A DNA stretch of 64,000 bases from Plectosphaerella cucumerina (taxonomy: Eukaryota > Ascomycota > Sordariomycetes > Glomerellales > Plectosphaerellaceae): positions 2,046,001 to 2,110,000 of the forward strand of contig JAGPXD010000007.1 of the NCBI GenBank assembly GCA_020746995.1, read 5' to 3'. This document shows, in pieces, positions 1-9,685 of the stretch; within the stretch, counting starts at the first letter, position 1; every line of letters begins with the position of its first letter. Both the position numbers and the translations under genes were made by a program. The notes below the pieces were generated by a model, which saw only the letters and a list, made by a program, of their open reading frames with translations, had not been told where the DNA came from and made no database searches.

Positions 1-499
1 CAGGGAGACTTCCTACTTTGACCCTGACCAGGGCTCCGGCGATTACGTCCACGAACCTCTCCCCCGCGAGCGCCAGACCAAGCGATGAGCAGCCCTGAAG
101 AATCGGCACAAACCCATCTCACTTACACCGGCCATTGAACCACCTATCAACGGTGATGGTCGGAACTTCCAGACTAGGCAAGGCGCGGCCGGGAGCTCCC
201 CCGCGGGGCAGTAGACCTGCCTGAGACAGGACCCCTCCGTCCCCTTCCTCGGCACCAACGTGCCTGGCCCGGCCCCGCTATCGGCGGCTTGAGTCACCCA
301 AAGGCGTCATCTGCCTGCCCTGGACCACCCTACAACGGCGCTCGTCACAAGCCTCCGGCAAGGCTTGGCCGCTCAGGACACTCCCCGACGAGGGTCCGTC
401 CCTCCTCACATATATACATGGCACCCGCTTGTTGTCCTCCTCCTTCAATTCCTCAGGTCACACGAATCACGGCCCTGCCGCCCGCCAGCTTCCGCAAAC
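1..499. promoter_or_regulatory. Intergenic / upstream region of the first gene
   Basis: I see no convincing gene here. The open frames are short and do not resemble known proteins. A TATA-like stretch (catatatac) lies near 409-417, about 85 bases before the start codon chosen for the following gene, and the sequence between the two is pyrimidine-rich, as in fungal promoters and leaders. The 3' part of a gene lying to the left of the window cannot be excluded. Confidence 0.4.
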
Positions 500-1309
500 A
501 TGAAGCTCTATCCCTCCATCCCCCCAAATCTTGCCGACTGGGCCGTCCGGCAGCCCGTCTTCCTCACCGCCTCGGCCCCGACGCATGCCCCTCATGTCAA
601 CGTCTCCCCCAAAGGCTTGGCCGCCCACATCGCCTTCCTGGGACCCAACCTGGTCGCATACATCGATCGCACTGGCTCCGGGTGTGAGACCATTGCTCAT
701 AGCTACGAGAATGGACGATTGACACTCATGTTCATGTCCTTTGGCACCATCCCTCGCATCCTGCGCCTCTTCTGCCGCAGCCGTGTCGTCGAAACCGATG
801 CCCCCGACTTTGACGACTGGCTCCGCCGGGTGGCCGGGGAGACGGGTCGCACCAAGGAGGATTTGGACGGCGCTCGCGCCGTTATCGTGTGCGATGTGTG
901 GGAAGTTCAGACTTCGTGCGGCTACGGTGTGCCTGTCGTCAAGAAGGGCATCTATGCACCTGGCGATGATGCGCCCAGCCTGATCGAAGACGATAGCGGC
1001 AAGCCAGCCGACGAGCTCTCCGTGTTTGAGGATCGGAGGACGCTGGATGAAAACTGGCGGAGGAGGGCCGTCAATGGTACTATTGAGGAGTACCAGGCCG
1101 GTAACAATGCGGAGAGCATCGATGGCCTGCCGGGGTTGCGGACCGCCCGGCGAACGGCGGGACAGTACCTATTCCTCGCCGACCTCAAGGCGCGCGTCAG
1201 ACGGGCAGCCGCCGAGGTTGACGGCATTGCCCTGGGCGTTGCCGTGTCCCTGTTCTCCTTGGGCATCTATCACGGCGCCATTGCTTTCTTGCGCAAGGGG
1301 CGTTTCTGA
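500..1309 (+). CDS. Pyridoxamine 5'-phosphate oxidase-like (FMN-binding split barrel) protein
   Basis: Single exon of 269 residues starting MKLYPSIPP. The frame is open upstream to 365, but the ATG at 500 begins the conserved part and follows a pyrimidine-rich leader. Features of a fungal pyridoxamine-phosphate-oxidase-like family are visible: HVNVSPKG near residues 33-40, TGSGCET near 57-63, a hydrophobic strand FMSFGTIPRILR, and QTSCGYGVP near 136-144. These correspond to the split-barrel fold that binds flavin. The C-terminus has a hydrophobic helix (roughly residues 240-262) followed by basic residues, which suggests membrane anchoring. The family is probably a flavin-dependent oxidoreductase rather than the PLP-forming enzyme itself, and the substrate is unknown. 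It converges with the UPF3 gene on the other strand, 440 bp away. Confidence 0.85.
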   Translation: MKLYPSIPPNLADWAVRQPVFLTASAPTHAPHVNVSPKGLAAHIAFLGPNLVAYIDRTGSGCETIAHSYENGRLTLMFMSFGTIPRILRLFCRSRVVETDAPDFDDWLRRVAGETGRTKEDLDGARAVIVCDVWEVQTSCGYGVPVVKKGIYAPGDDAPSLIEDDSGKPADELSVFEDRRTLDENWRRRAVNGTIEEYQAGNNAESIDGLPGLRTARRTAGQYLFLADLKARVRRAAAEVDGIALGVAVSLFSLGIYHGAIAFLRKGRF

Positions 1310-1749
1310 AAACTACTGCTGTATTTCTGTCGCCCCCCCTCAACGGAGGAGAGGGGCTGAGCCATGTTGTATCTCAATTTGTCTGTCTAGCTCTTCTAGC
1401 GTTGCGTGTACAATGCTGTAACAAAGTTGCTCGACTGAGATGACTCAGGCCATTCCTAAGTGATGCTATGTGCATGTCCATCCATGTAGAGAAGACTACT
1501 TGCGGATGATGCAAGGCGTGAACGATCAGATGTAGCCTGGACGGAAGCCTTGCTCGGAGCTGCTGCAACACACAGCACGTAGCGGCGGAAGAATGCTACT
1601 TGCCAGCTGTCATATGTCGTGTTGGCCGGGCCGCTCAATGGCTCCTGCTGAACGTGTTGCCAAGCGGTGCCGAGGGGCAGGCAGCCAGAATGGCCATGCC
1701 TCGGCGTGCTGGGACTGATGAGTATCGCGGATATCGTCCGCCATGTCAA
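1310..1749. other. Intergenic region between convergent genes
   Basis: This 440-bp stretch separates the 3' ends of two convergent genes and should hold both 3' UTRs and polyadenylation signals. I see no gene in it. Confidence 0.5.
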
Positions 1750-3799
1750 TCAGCCAGCGCCTGCAGAAGCTCCGCCCGTCTTGGCCGCTGCCGCGGGCCG
1801 ACCGCCCTCCTTACTCTCCTTGCCTCCCTCTCCACCCCGATTACCGCCACGGCCGCGACGGTTGCGCCTGGCCCCGCTGCTCTGCTGCTGCTCCGTCTTC
1901 TCCGTCTTCTCAGCCTTGTCCGCCTTTTCGTTCTTCTCAGCCTTCTCCGGCTTATCAGCCTTTGCAGCTGCAGTCGCAGCCGGGGCCGTAGCGGATGTCG
2001 AGGAGGCAGCCGAGGCCGCGGGCTTCTTCTCCTTCCTCTCGAGGATCTGGACGGCGCCCTGGGCCACGGTCACGGGGCTCGCCGTGACGGCCTTGACGAG
2101 GGACTCGTGCTCGGAGAAGTCGACGTAGGCAAAGCCCTTGCGCCGATCGATCTCGACAAAGGTGACGGCGCCAAAGTTCTGCAGAGCCTGCTTGAGCAGG
2201 GCCTCGGTCACGCCCTGAGAGGGATTCGCGTGCTTGACGAAGCCGCGCGTGGCGCCTGGGGTGACGGCTGGGCTGGATCCCTTCTTGGCGCCGCCTCTGC
2301 CGCCGCCCGAGGCCTTGCTTGCAGCCGGGCCGGGAGTAGCGCTCTTGGCGGCCGGCGTAGGCGCGGAAGTGGGGGCGGGGGCTGCCTTGGGAGCGGGCGG
2401 AGAGGCAGAGGCGTTGCCGTCCTTGGTCTCCTGCTTGTCCCTCTTCTTGAGAAGCACGACCGGCTTGGCGGGAGCCGGGGCCGGGGCGGGGGCCGGCTTC
2501 GAAGGAGCCGCCTCCTTGGCCTCGGAAGTCTTCGACTTGGCTTCGCTTGCGTTCTTCCCTGCACCTCCCCTTCGAGACCGGCCCGACTTGGTGGCGGCTG
2601 GTGTGGAGGAGCGCTCTGTAGCTGGAGCTGCCGCCGGCGCAGGAGGAGGAGCGGGTGCGGGCGGAGTTGGAGCGGGCGCAGGAGGTGTAGTAGTCTCTTT
2701 GGCGGGCTCTTTGGGTGTCGAAGCCTTGGCTTCCGCCTCCGACTTGGCCGCGTTGAGACGCGCCTTCCTATGGGCGCTTCCCGGGCTGAGACCGAGGTCC
2801 CGTTGCAAGATGCGGGCAGCGGCGGCAATGTTGGCTCTGCGACTCTTGGGGGCGTCCGGAGTAGCTGCGGACTGGCTGGCCGGTGTCTCTGTGGGCTTGG
2901 GCGTCTCTGTGGAGGCAGCCGCCGTACCCTTCTTGGTCAAGATCTTGACTGTCTCCTTCGGCTTATCTGCCGATTTGGACGTCTTGGACTCCTTCTCCCT
3001 CTCCCTCTTCGACCTCTTGGGCTGCTCGTCAACGTTAGCGGCAGAACCCTTGGTCTTAGTGCCAGACTCCTGGCGGGCGTGCTTTGCGCTCTTGGCGAGT
3101 GCCGCTTCCTTTGCCTTGTTTGCCTTCTTCTCCTTAAGATACTCGATGAGAGGCGTGGTGGTGACCTTGACATCAGCCTCGGCTTCCTCTGCCTTGTCTT
3201 CGGGCTCCTTGTCGAGCTCCGGGTTCGTGAGGGAGAGCAGGTAGGCCATGAACTCGGGGTCCTGGTCGATAGTGCCCTGCCTCTGATCGTTTCGCTTCTT
3301 GTTTCCGGGGAAGCGCTTGTAGATGGAGAATTCGAGAACAGGCGGTCCGACGAGACACGTGTTGTTGAACGTGGCCTTGGCGTCTTCCCATGTCTTGGAC
3401 TGAACAGTCTCGGAGAGTTCGGTCAAGTAGTCGCGCTTCATGACGTGAAGATAGGCGCGACCGGGCCTCGAGAGCTTGGCAGGGCTGGTGGGAGAGTTTG
3501 TCAGCGATACCCAGCTTAGAAGGCTGCTGCGCGCAAACATACTCCTGCGAAATCTTGCCCTTCTTGAAGTCGAACCAGTCAACCAGACCACCGCCAACCT
3601 TCCACTGGTCGCCCAGGTAGCCCCAGAACTCGTCCACGGTCAGGCCTGGCGGCAGGCGACGGATGATGACCTTGTCTCCTTCGATAGGCGCTTTGCTCCT
3701 GGAGGACTTGGTTGCGGCGGGGGTTTCGGTGGGCGCCTGGCTTGCGGGCATTGGAAGCACGCCGTTCGCCCTTCGGGAGGCATCTTGAGTGGTCGGCAT
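1750..3799 (-). CDS. UPF3: UPF3, nonsense-mediated mRNA decay factor
   Basis: Two exons, complement(join(1750..3484,3543..3799)), give 663 residues. The 58-bp intron has a GTATGT donor, a GCTGAC branch site and a CAG acceptor, and joins KGKISQ to DPAKLSRPGRAY. The Smg4/UPF3 domain covers about residues 42-175: KVIIRRLPPGLT begins the RRM-like fold, and FNNTCLVGPPVLEFSIYKRF and DPEFMAYLLSL match conserved UPF3 blocks. UPF3 binds UPF2 and helps activate UPF1 on mRNAs with premature stop codons. The middle is long, Ala/Pro/Lys-rich and presumably disordered. A second RRM-like segment lies near 499-572 (RGFVKHANPS ... KGFAYVDF), followed by an RGG-like basic tail. This makes the protein much longer than yeast Upf3 (387 aa). 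It is divergent from the phosphatase gene starting at 4469. The opposite strand carries a 639-codon shadow frame, which I reject. Confidence 0.9.
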
Positions 3800-4468
3800 G
3801 GTGTGTAGAACTTGTTGCGTTTGGATGAAGGATCGAGTCCTCGTGGGCTTGGACGAGGGATGAAGGATGGACTAGAGTAATCTGGATCGGTTTGGCACTG
3901 GAAGTCGCGAGGCCAGCTTGAGTGTACCCAGTTGATCCAGCAGTTTGTCTATCAAAAGGCCAGAGGCTATGCCTTTGACGCCGTGTGCCTTGTGTACACA
4001 GGTGATGAATGCGAGAGAGCCTCTCGCGATGGTTCACCGACCTGAGGAGGCTTAGAGTTGTCTCGAACGCGAACAAAGAGACAAGATGTTTAGTGTCTCT
4101 TGTTCTTGAGCCAGGAGGCGATGCGCTGTGTTGCGCCAGTGGCCGAGGTGGGGAGGCAGCACTTGATGATGCTGTCGTGGTGGGTTGGCGGTCACTTCTT
4201 TGGTAGGGCAGAACATGAAGTGTTGGTCATGGCAGAGCTGCTTATCCGATAACAGCAGGTCCAGTGAGGTCATGTGACATGAGCTATTCCGTCTGTTTGC
4301 ACGGACTTTACCCCACTCTGGGCATACGCAAAATAGCAGTAATTGCCGATGACACGCGAGACTCTCCACTTTTAGCCGTGTCAATCGCCAAAACCTGCAG
4401 AAATTTTCCACTTCCACCAGACCCGGCGAAACTTCGGCGAAACCACTTCGGCTCAACCTGCCTCTCAC
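3800..4468. promoter_or_regulatory. Divergent promoter region between UPF3 and the phosphatase gene
   Basis: This 669-bp region separates two divergent start codons and presumably contains both promoters and 5' UTRs. Short open frames cross it on both strands, but none looks like a protein. I recognise no specific transcription-factor site. Confidence 0.5.
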
Positions 4469-7351
4469 GTGCTCCCTACCAAGCCACTCCATTTGACATC
4501 CGAAGATCACCCGATGGAGTCCAACGTCGACGACGGTTGTGGCGGTGATACTCCACGCAGCCAGAACGTCGAGTCGAGCGCAAGCCCCGAGCCAGCTCTC
4601 CAAGACACCAACGACGCCAGCTCCGTCAGCACAGTCCGACCGACCGCTGCCGACGCCGCTGCTCGTTCTCCCACCACACCTCAGCAGGTACACTTTCAGC
4701 AGACACAAGTCGTCCATCGTCGCGATTACTTCAATCGAGAGGTTTCAGCCCAGACCAGCGCTGCATCAGCACCCCGCAGCCAGGCCGAGTCCGGACCGTA
4801 TCTACCTCGCTCTCGCCCTCATCCACGCCCACGCCGCGCTCTCGGTCAAGTACCATACATAACCCTACGAGCCGACACAGAGGCTGTTTCCAATCCCCGA
4901 ACTGCCATTACCCCCGGCTTCGAGCTTCCCAGAGAGTTGTACCCCGAGCATTATCGTCCTAGGACCGGTATAGCCCCTCGATTCGATCATCCCGCACCTT
5001 CCCGCTTTGCCGGAACAGACGCCGACTTGAGTTTCACTTCTGGCACCGAGAACGAGTCTTCTACGATTGTCAACAGAGCTCAGCAAATCAGCCGAGTCTA
5101 CTACCTCGACCTGAGTGTCACTGGTTTTGGCGACAGCACTCACAGCGACTACCGAGAACCCGAGCCGCACCCCGTGGCAGACCTCTTCTCGAACATCACG
5201 TCCCTATTCGGCTTTGGCCAGTCAGCCCGCTCCGAGACTACCGCCTCTGCTACCCCGTCGACCCGGCTCGCCATCGAGGACTTCCCCGACTCGAATTACC
5301 CGGTCTTCAACAACCCTGCCCCGACCCGCCCTGCTCCGCCGCCTCGCGCACCTGAGCCAGCCCCTCCTGCCGGCCCGTCTACCAACGCGCCTCAGCGACC
5401 TGCCAAGCATCGCGGCTACGCTCGCCCTCGTCCTCGCCCGAACCACGCCGCTGGCTACACGCACGCAAACGGCGCCCGACTGAACAAGCCGGGCCAACCA
5501 TCTGCCGCGCCTAGCCAGCGCAACTTCGGCCCGTACCAGGGCGGCAACAAGGACCTCTCCCCCGTCAAGGAGGAGGACTCGCGCCTGCCCAAGGCCGAAG
5601 AAGGTGAGGGCAGCGACGAGGAAGCCGAGGAAGAGGAGCCGAAGGGCCCTCCCAAGTCCCGCCACGAGGACAAGGACAAGGGAGGTCCTTCCGACCAACC
5701 ACCCACCGGTAGAGCCGCAGGTGGTAACGTTTCTTCCAACGGCAGCGCCTCGCCCGATTTTAAGCGCAGCAACCAGAGCAGCGGATCCTCAGGAGGCAAG
5801 AGCCCCAGCTCTGACAACAGCGGACCCACCAAGCAGGGCCCCACTGACTCAGCAACGCTCGAGTTCCTGATTCACTGCGACCTTGAGATCATATTCACCG
5901 TCGACGAAAAGAGGGGCACCTTCCATCTGACCGTCACCAGCACCTGCACCGAAATGGCGAACACAATCCCCCGGCCTGGCCCGGCCAAGCTGACCGCCAA
6001 TGCCGGTCTGGACGAATGGCTCGAAGAGGCCAAGCAGTGCCACTACCTGCCCGAGCGTGCCATGAAGGAGCTGTGTGAGATGGTGAAGGAGGTCCTTATG
6101 GAAGGTACGTAATGTCAGGCTGAGGAACAGCCTCGCGGCTCAAGGTTCCTGCAGCGACCGCCGCAACTCTTGTACTAATATACCTGTGTAGAATCCAACA
6201 TCCAGCCCGTCTGTACTCCAGTAACCGTGTGCGGTGATATTCACGGTCAATTCTACGATCTCCTCGAGCTGTTCCGTGTTGCTGGCGGCATGCCAGGCGA
6301 GACCAACGTTCAAGCTCCCAAGACAGCCACGAGCATCATCACCTCTGAAGACATCGAGCCGCCCACCGAGATCACCGATCCCAAGCTCAAGAAGCGGCTA
6401 CGCAATCGCGGATCGCAAGAAGCTACCCCCGACGACGCCGATGACGAAGATGCCGATGTCGAAGCCAGCCCCGCTCGCCCTGATTCCGCCGTCGAAGTCA
6501 GCACATCTTCTCAGTCAGCCGAAACGCGTTTCATCTTCCTCGGCGATTTTGTGGACCGCGGCTACTTCAGCCTGGAGACCTTCACCCTCCTCATGTGCCT
6601 CAAGGCCAAGTAAGTCGACCCTATCCACCTTCCTACCGAGTGCAGTTCCTGACCACCCGCAGATATCCCGACAGGATCGTCCTCGTCCGTGGCAACCATG
6701 AGTCCCGACAGATCACCCAGGTGTACGGATTCTACGAGGAGTGCCAGCAGAAGTACGGTAATGCGTCCGTCTGGAAGGCATGCTGCCACGTATTCGACTT
6801 TCTCGTTCTCGCGGCCATCGTTGATGGCGAGCTTCTCTGCGTGCACGGCGGCCTGAGCCCTGAGATCAGGACAATTGACCAGATCCGTGTGGTTGCCCGC
6901 GCCCAGGAGATTCCCCACGAGGGTGCCTTTTGCGATCTCGTCTGGTCAGACCCCGAAGATGTCGAAACCTGGGCCATCAGTCCCCGTGGAGCTGGTTGGC
7001 TGTTTGGAGACAAAGTCGCAACGGAGTTTAACCACGTCAACGGCCTCAAGTTGATCGCAAGAGCCCATCAACTGGTGAACGAGGGTTACAAGGTAAGCCT
7101 CCGCAGGCCTCTCAAACTGCTTCTCCCTTCCCGCGGTACCTGATTCTGACCTTTCATAGTACCACTTCCCCCAGAACTCGGTCGTCACCGTCTGGTCTGC
7201 GCCGAACTACTGCTACAGATGCGGCAACGTGGCTTCGATCATGACTGTCGACAAGGAGATGACTCCCAAGTTCTCCATCTTCTCTGCCGTCCCTGACGAC
7301 CAGAGGCACGTGCCGGCGAACAGACGCGGCCCGGGCGACTACTTCCTTTAG
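4469..7351 (+). CDS. PPG1: PP2A-like Ser/Thr phosphatase PPG1 with in-frame N-terminal extension
   Basis: Four exons: join(4469..6104,6192..6609,6663..7092,7160..7351), 891 residues from the first ATG (876 from the ATG at 4514). The catalytic part carries the PPP signatures GDIHG (560-564), GDFVDRG (663-669) and GNHE (695-698), then CVHGGLSP, SAPNYCYRCGN and the PP2A-type C-terminus DYFL. GLDEWLEEAKQC and LMEESNIQP precede the core and fit filamentous-fungal PPG1. A roughly 75-residue insert rich in Asp/Glu/Pro separates GDIHG from GDFVDRG. Yeast Ppg1 acts in glycogen metabolism and, with the Far complex, on Atg32. The first ~495 codons are Pro/Ser-rich and acidic, and unlike any phosphatase. 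The likely native PPG1 start is the ATG at 5954 (396 residues). Whether the upstream part is a true fusion, a separate gene with missed introns, or leader sequence is unresolved. Confidence 0.85.
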
Positions 7352-7537
7352 ATCGAGGGGAAATCATTGCTAGACGGGGGGAGGCGGAATTCGGTGCTGG
7401 GCGTTTTCTGGGCTCGTCAAGAAGGTCTCTGGGGCAAGCCCGGGACAAAGATGCGACTCAGCAGGGGGCAGAGAGGGCTACGGCCTGTGTTTAGAGTCTT
7501 GTATACTAAGAGAATACATACGTTAAACAAGAGCTCA
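7352..7537. other. Presumed 3' UTR of the phosphatase gene
   Basis: This non-coding stretch runs from the stop codon to the start of the tandem repeat. No recognisable structure. Confidence 0.4.
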
Positions 7538-8110
7538 TGGGTTATTCTGGGAAGTGGGTTGGCAGCTAGACAAGGTCATCTCGTGAGGCAGCTTGTTTGC
7601 TGAAGTGGGCTGTATGGCAGGGTAGACTGTCTGTGAGAGAAGGTCGTCTGTTATGGGAGATTACTCTAGAGAGGGACTTGTCCGGTCAAGCAGGTCGTCC
7701 AGTCAAGCAGGTCGTCCAGTCAAGAAGCTCGCCCGGTCAAGCAGATATTCCGAGTAAGGAGATAATCCAAGTGGCAGGATCGCCCGAGAAAGAAGGTCGT
7801 CGGGGAAGGAAGGTTACTTAATGGAAGGTGTCCAACCATTACGGAAGGTTCTCTGGAGAAGTAGATGGTCTGTAAGAAACGTGATTCTATCAAAGAACAT
7901 CGTCTCGCGAGCGAGATCGTCTGCGCGCAATGTATTCGCCATTGAAAGATGTTCCTCTAGGGTGAAGGCCCCTTGGGAATGGTAGTGACTCCCGTCACGG
8001 AAGGAGCCTGGCTGGTGGGGAGATTGACGCTGATGGGAAGGTGTCTGGAGAGAAAAGGAGATGTTGTGAAGGTGGAAGTCCGGAGGAGGTGGTTATCCGC
8101 GAGGAGGGGT
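7538..8110 (+). repeat. Degenerate 17-bp tandem repeat (minisatellite)
   Basis: Units of 17 bases follow one another in register. Two adjacent copies are identical (7691-7707 and 7708-7724, CAGGTCGTCCAGTCAAG). Flanking units are diverged but aligned, for example 7640 AAGGTCGTCTGTTATGG, 7674 GGACTTGTCCGGTCAAG, 7725 AAGCTCGCCCGGTCAAG, 7776 AGGATCGCCCGAGAAAG, 7793 AAGGTCGTCGGGGAAGG, 7896 AACATCGTCTCGCGAGC. The register holds from about 7538 to 7946 with a single one-base slip near 7810-7844, then loosens to about 8110. The rough consensus is NAGGTCGTCCGNGNAAG. Seventeen is not a multiple of three, so this is not a protein repeat, and the units have no spacers, so it is not CRISPR-like. Confidence 0.85.
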
Positions 8111-8712
8111 TGTTTGCAATATTAGACTTGCGGCCACAGGAGGTCGTTCAAACCGGTGTCACCTTGTTTCTGAAGTTGCAATGTTCGATTGAAAGTCTGT
8201 CTACGAAACATGTTCATATTCAACTAGTGCTACCTCGAGGGGGACTATTTTGTAGCCGAACGAGAAACAACTAGATATGAGGCGAGGCTCCCTCGATTAT
8301 CATGGAGGTAGGTCGCTGATGTCAAGCATGGCCTTCTAGCGCGCCATTGGAGATACCAAGGCCCAGAGGCCAGGTATTGAGGCGACTGGCTGGATGGCTC
8401 AGTGTGTCTTGAATACTCTGACCACATCCCACAGACAAGTCAGCCATCGCCCACATCAACAGGCAGTATTAGTCTGAGATCTTAGGCGCGTGTGCCTCCT
8501 TTCCTTTCGTAAGAATCGGCATTCTTCCCTAGAAGATAGCCCTGTCCGTAGGCGACAAGCATGAAGTGGCGAGTCCAAGTCGGCTTAGGGTAAATGTAAT
8601 CATCCATTTGGACAAGGTCACTTCCAAAGGCATGGAGACATGGCGCCAACGCAAACACAGACTCAGTTCAACTCATAACTTCATTTCGCTTCGTCTCATC
8701 CTGTCTACCGGT
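8111..8712. other. Intergenic region
   Basis: About 600 bp between the tandem repeat and the stop codon of the DUF866 gene. I see no gene. The right part is presumably that gene's 3' UTR. Confidence 0.4.
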
Positions 8713-9302
8713 CTAGACCCGCTGGATCTCCCAAACGAGGTCCTTGATGCTCACCTCCTCGCCCGCCTTCTCGTCATAGTCGTACCACTCGCCGTCCGCA
8801 AGTTCCACGCCAGTGAACTTCGTTGTAGACTCAGCACCGTCGACTAGGAACTGTCCCTCGGGGACGAACTCGACAAACTCCAGGCCGCGGCAGTCGAACT
8901 CAATAATCTTCTGCCTCTTGGCCGGCTCCTGCCTCTCGTAGGCGACGGGGGCGGTCTTGATGTTGGCCGTGGACTCGCGCTTGCAGTTCTTGCACTTCCA
9001 GACGAAGTTGGCCTCGCCGCGGCTGCCGCTCATCTCATTTTGCTCCTGCGACAGTTAGCAAAGCGCTCACCGTCGTTGGTGATTTGGGGTATTGCGTACA
9101 AATCGGTTGACAGCGATGGTGTTGCCGTGGACCTCGCGGCATGAAGTGCACTGGACTTTGAAGGTATACCAGAAGCTCTCAGCCTCGGTATCGACGGGAC
9201 GAAGGTTCGTGACTCTGCTCAGAGTAAGTTGAGATGAAGGAGGGTCATGAGGTTGGGTCTTACTCACCCCTGCAAGTCGGCGGTCAGGTAGAGGGCAAAC
9301 AT
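8713..9302 (-). CDS. DUF866 / CXXC zinc-binding protein (CZIB, C1orf123 family)
   Basis: Three exons, complement(join(8713..9045,9100..9214,9268..9302)), give 160 residues, the usual family length. The start MFALYLTADLQGVTNLRP is diagnostic. The 35-base first exon was recovered by splicing: donor GTGAGT at 9267, acceptor CAG before 9214. The second intron (9046-9099, GTACGC donor, CAG acceptor) restores NRFEQNEMSGSRGEANFVWKC, the conserved centre. Two CXXC pairs (CTSC and CKNC) should bind one zinc ion between the two halves of the fold. The family is conserved in eukaryotes; the human member has been linked to metal handling, but the fungal role is not established. It is divergent from the PPR-like gene, 383 bp away. 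Confidence 0.93.
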
Positions 9303-9685
9303 TGTCGGATTATTGGCGATATTTCTGCAACTTGGAAAAGTCCGTGCAGCTAGTCAGGCAATTCAAGAATAAAGTACCAATATGGCTTCAAGTCCTGACG
9401 CAAATAATTCCTCATCCTGAAGCAGATCGTACCTGGCGTTGGTGAGGTGTCGGTGGTGGGGCACATATGCAGCTAAGCAATGTACCCACCAAAACACATA
9501 TTCCCCAATTGTGGTTCGATCTCGGACGTCAGGACATTGACAGACCAAGAGAAATTGTTGGACCATGTCTTGCGGACGACTTGACGACGACTCTTGACAC
9601 CGACCAGACCGCCCAATAGCGCACGCCGCCGCGTTCGACTGCCCTCCAAGGGCCCCCCAAATCATCCGAACCCGATGCCGACACG
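9303..9685. promoter_or_regulatory. Divergent promoter region
   Basis: This 383-bp region lies between the start codons of the DUF866 gene (minus) and the PPR-like gene (plus). It should hold both promoters. No gene and no recognised binding site. Confidence 0.45.

Noticed and set aside
1600..3519. 639-codon plus-strand open frame
   Set aside because: It lies antisense to UPF3, is Leu/Arg/Gly/Ser-rich and results from the GC-biased codons of the real gene on the other strand.
7538..8110. CRISPR-like array
   Set aside because: The 17-bp units are directly adjacent without spacers and are diverged; the organism is a eukaryote.
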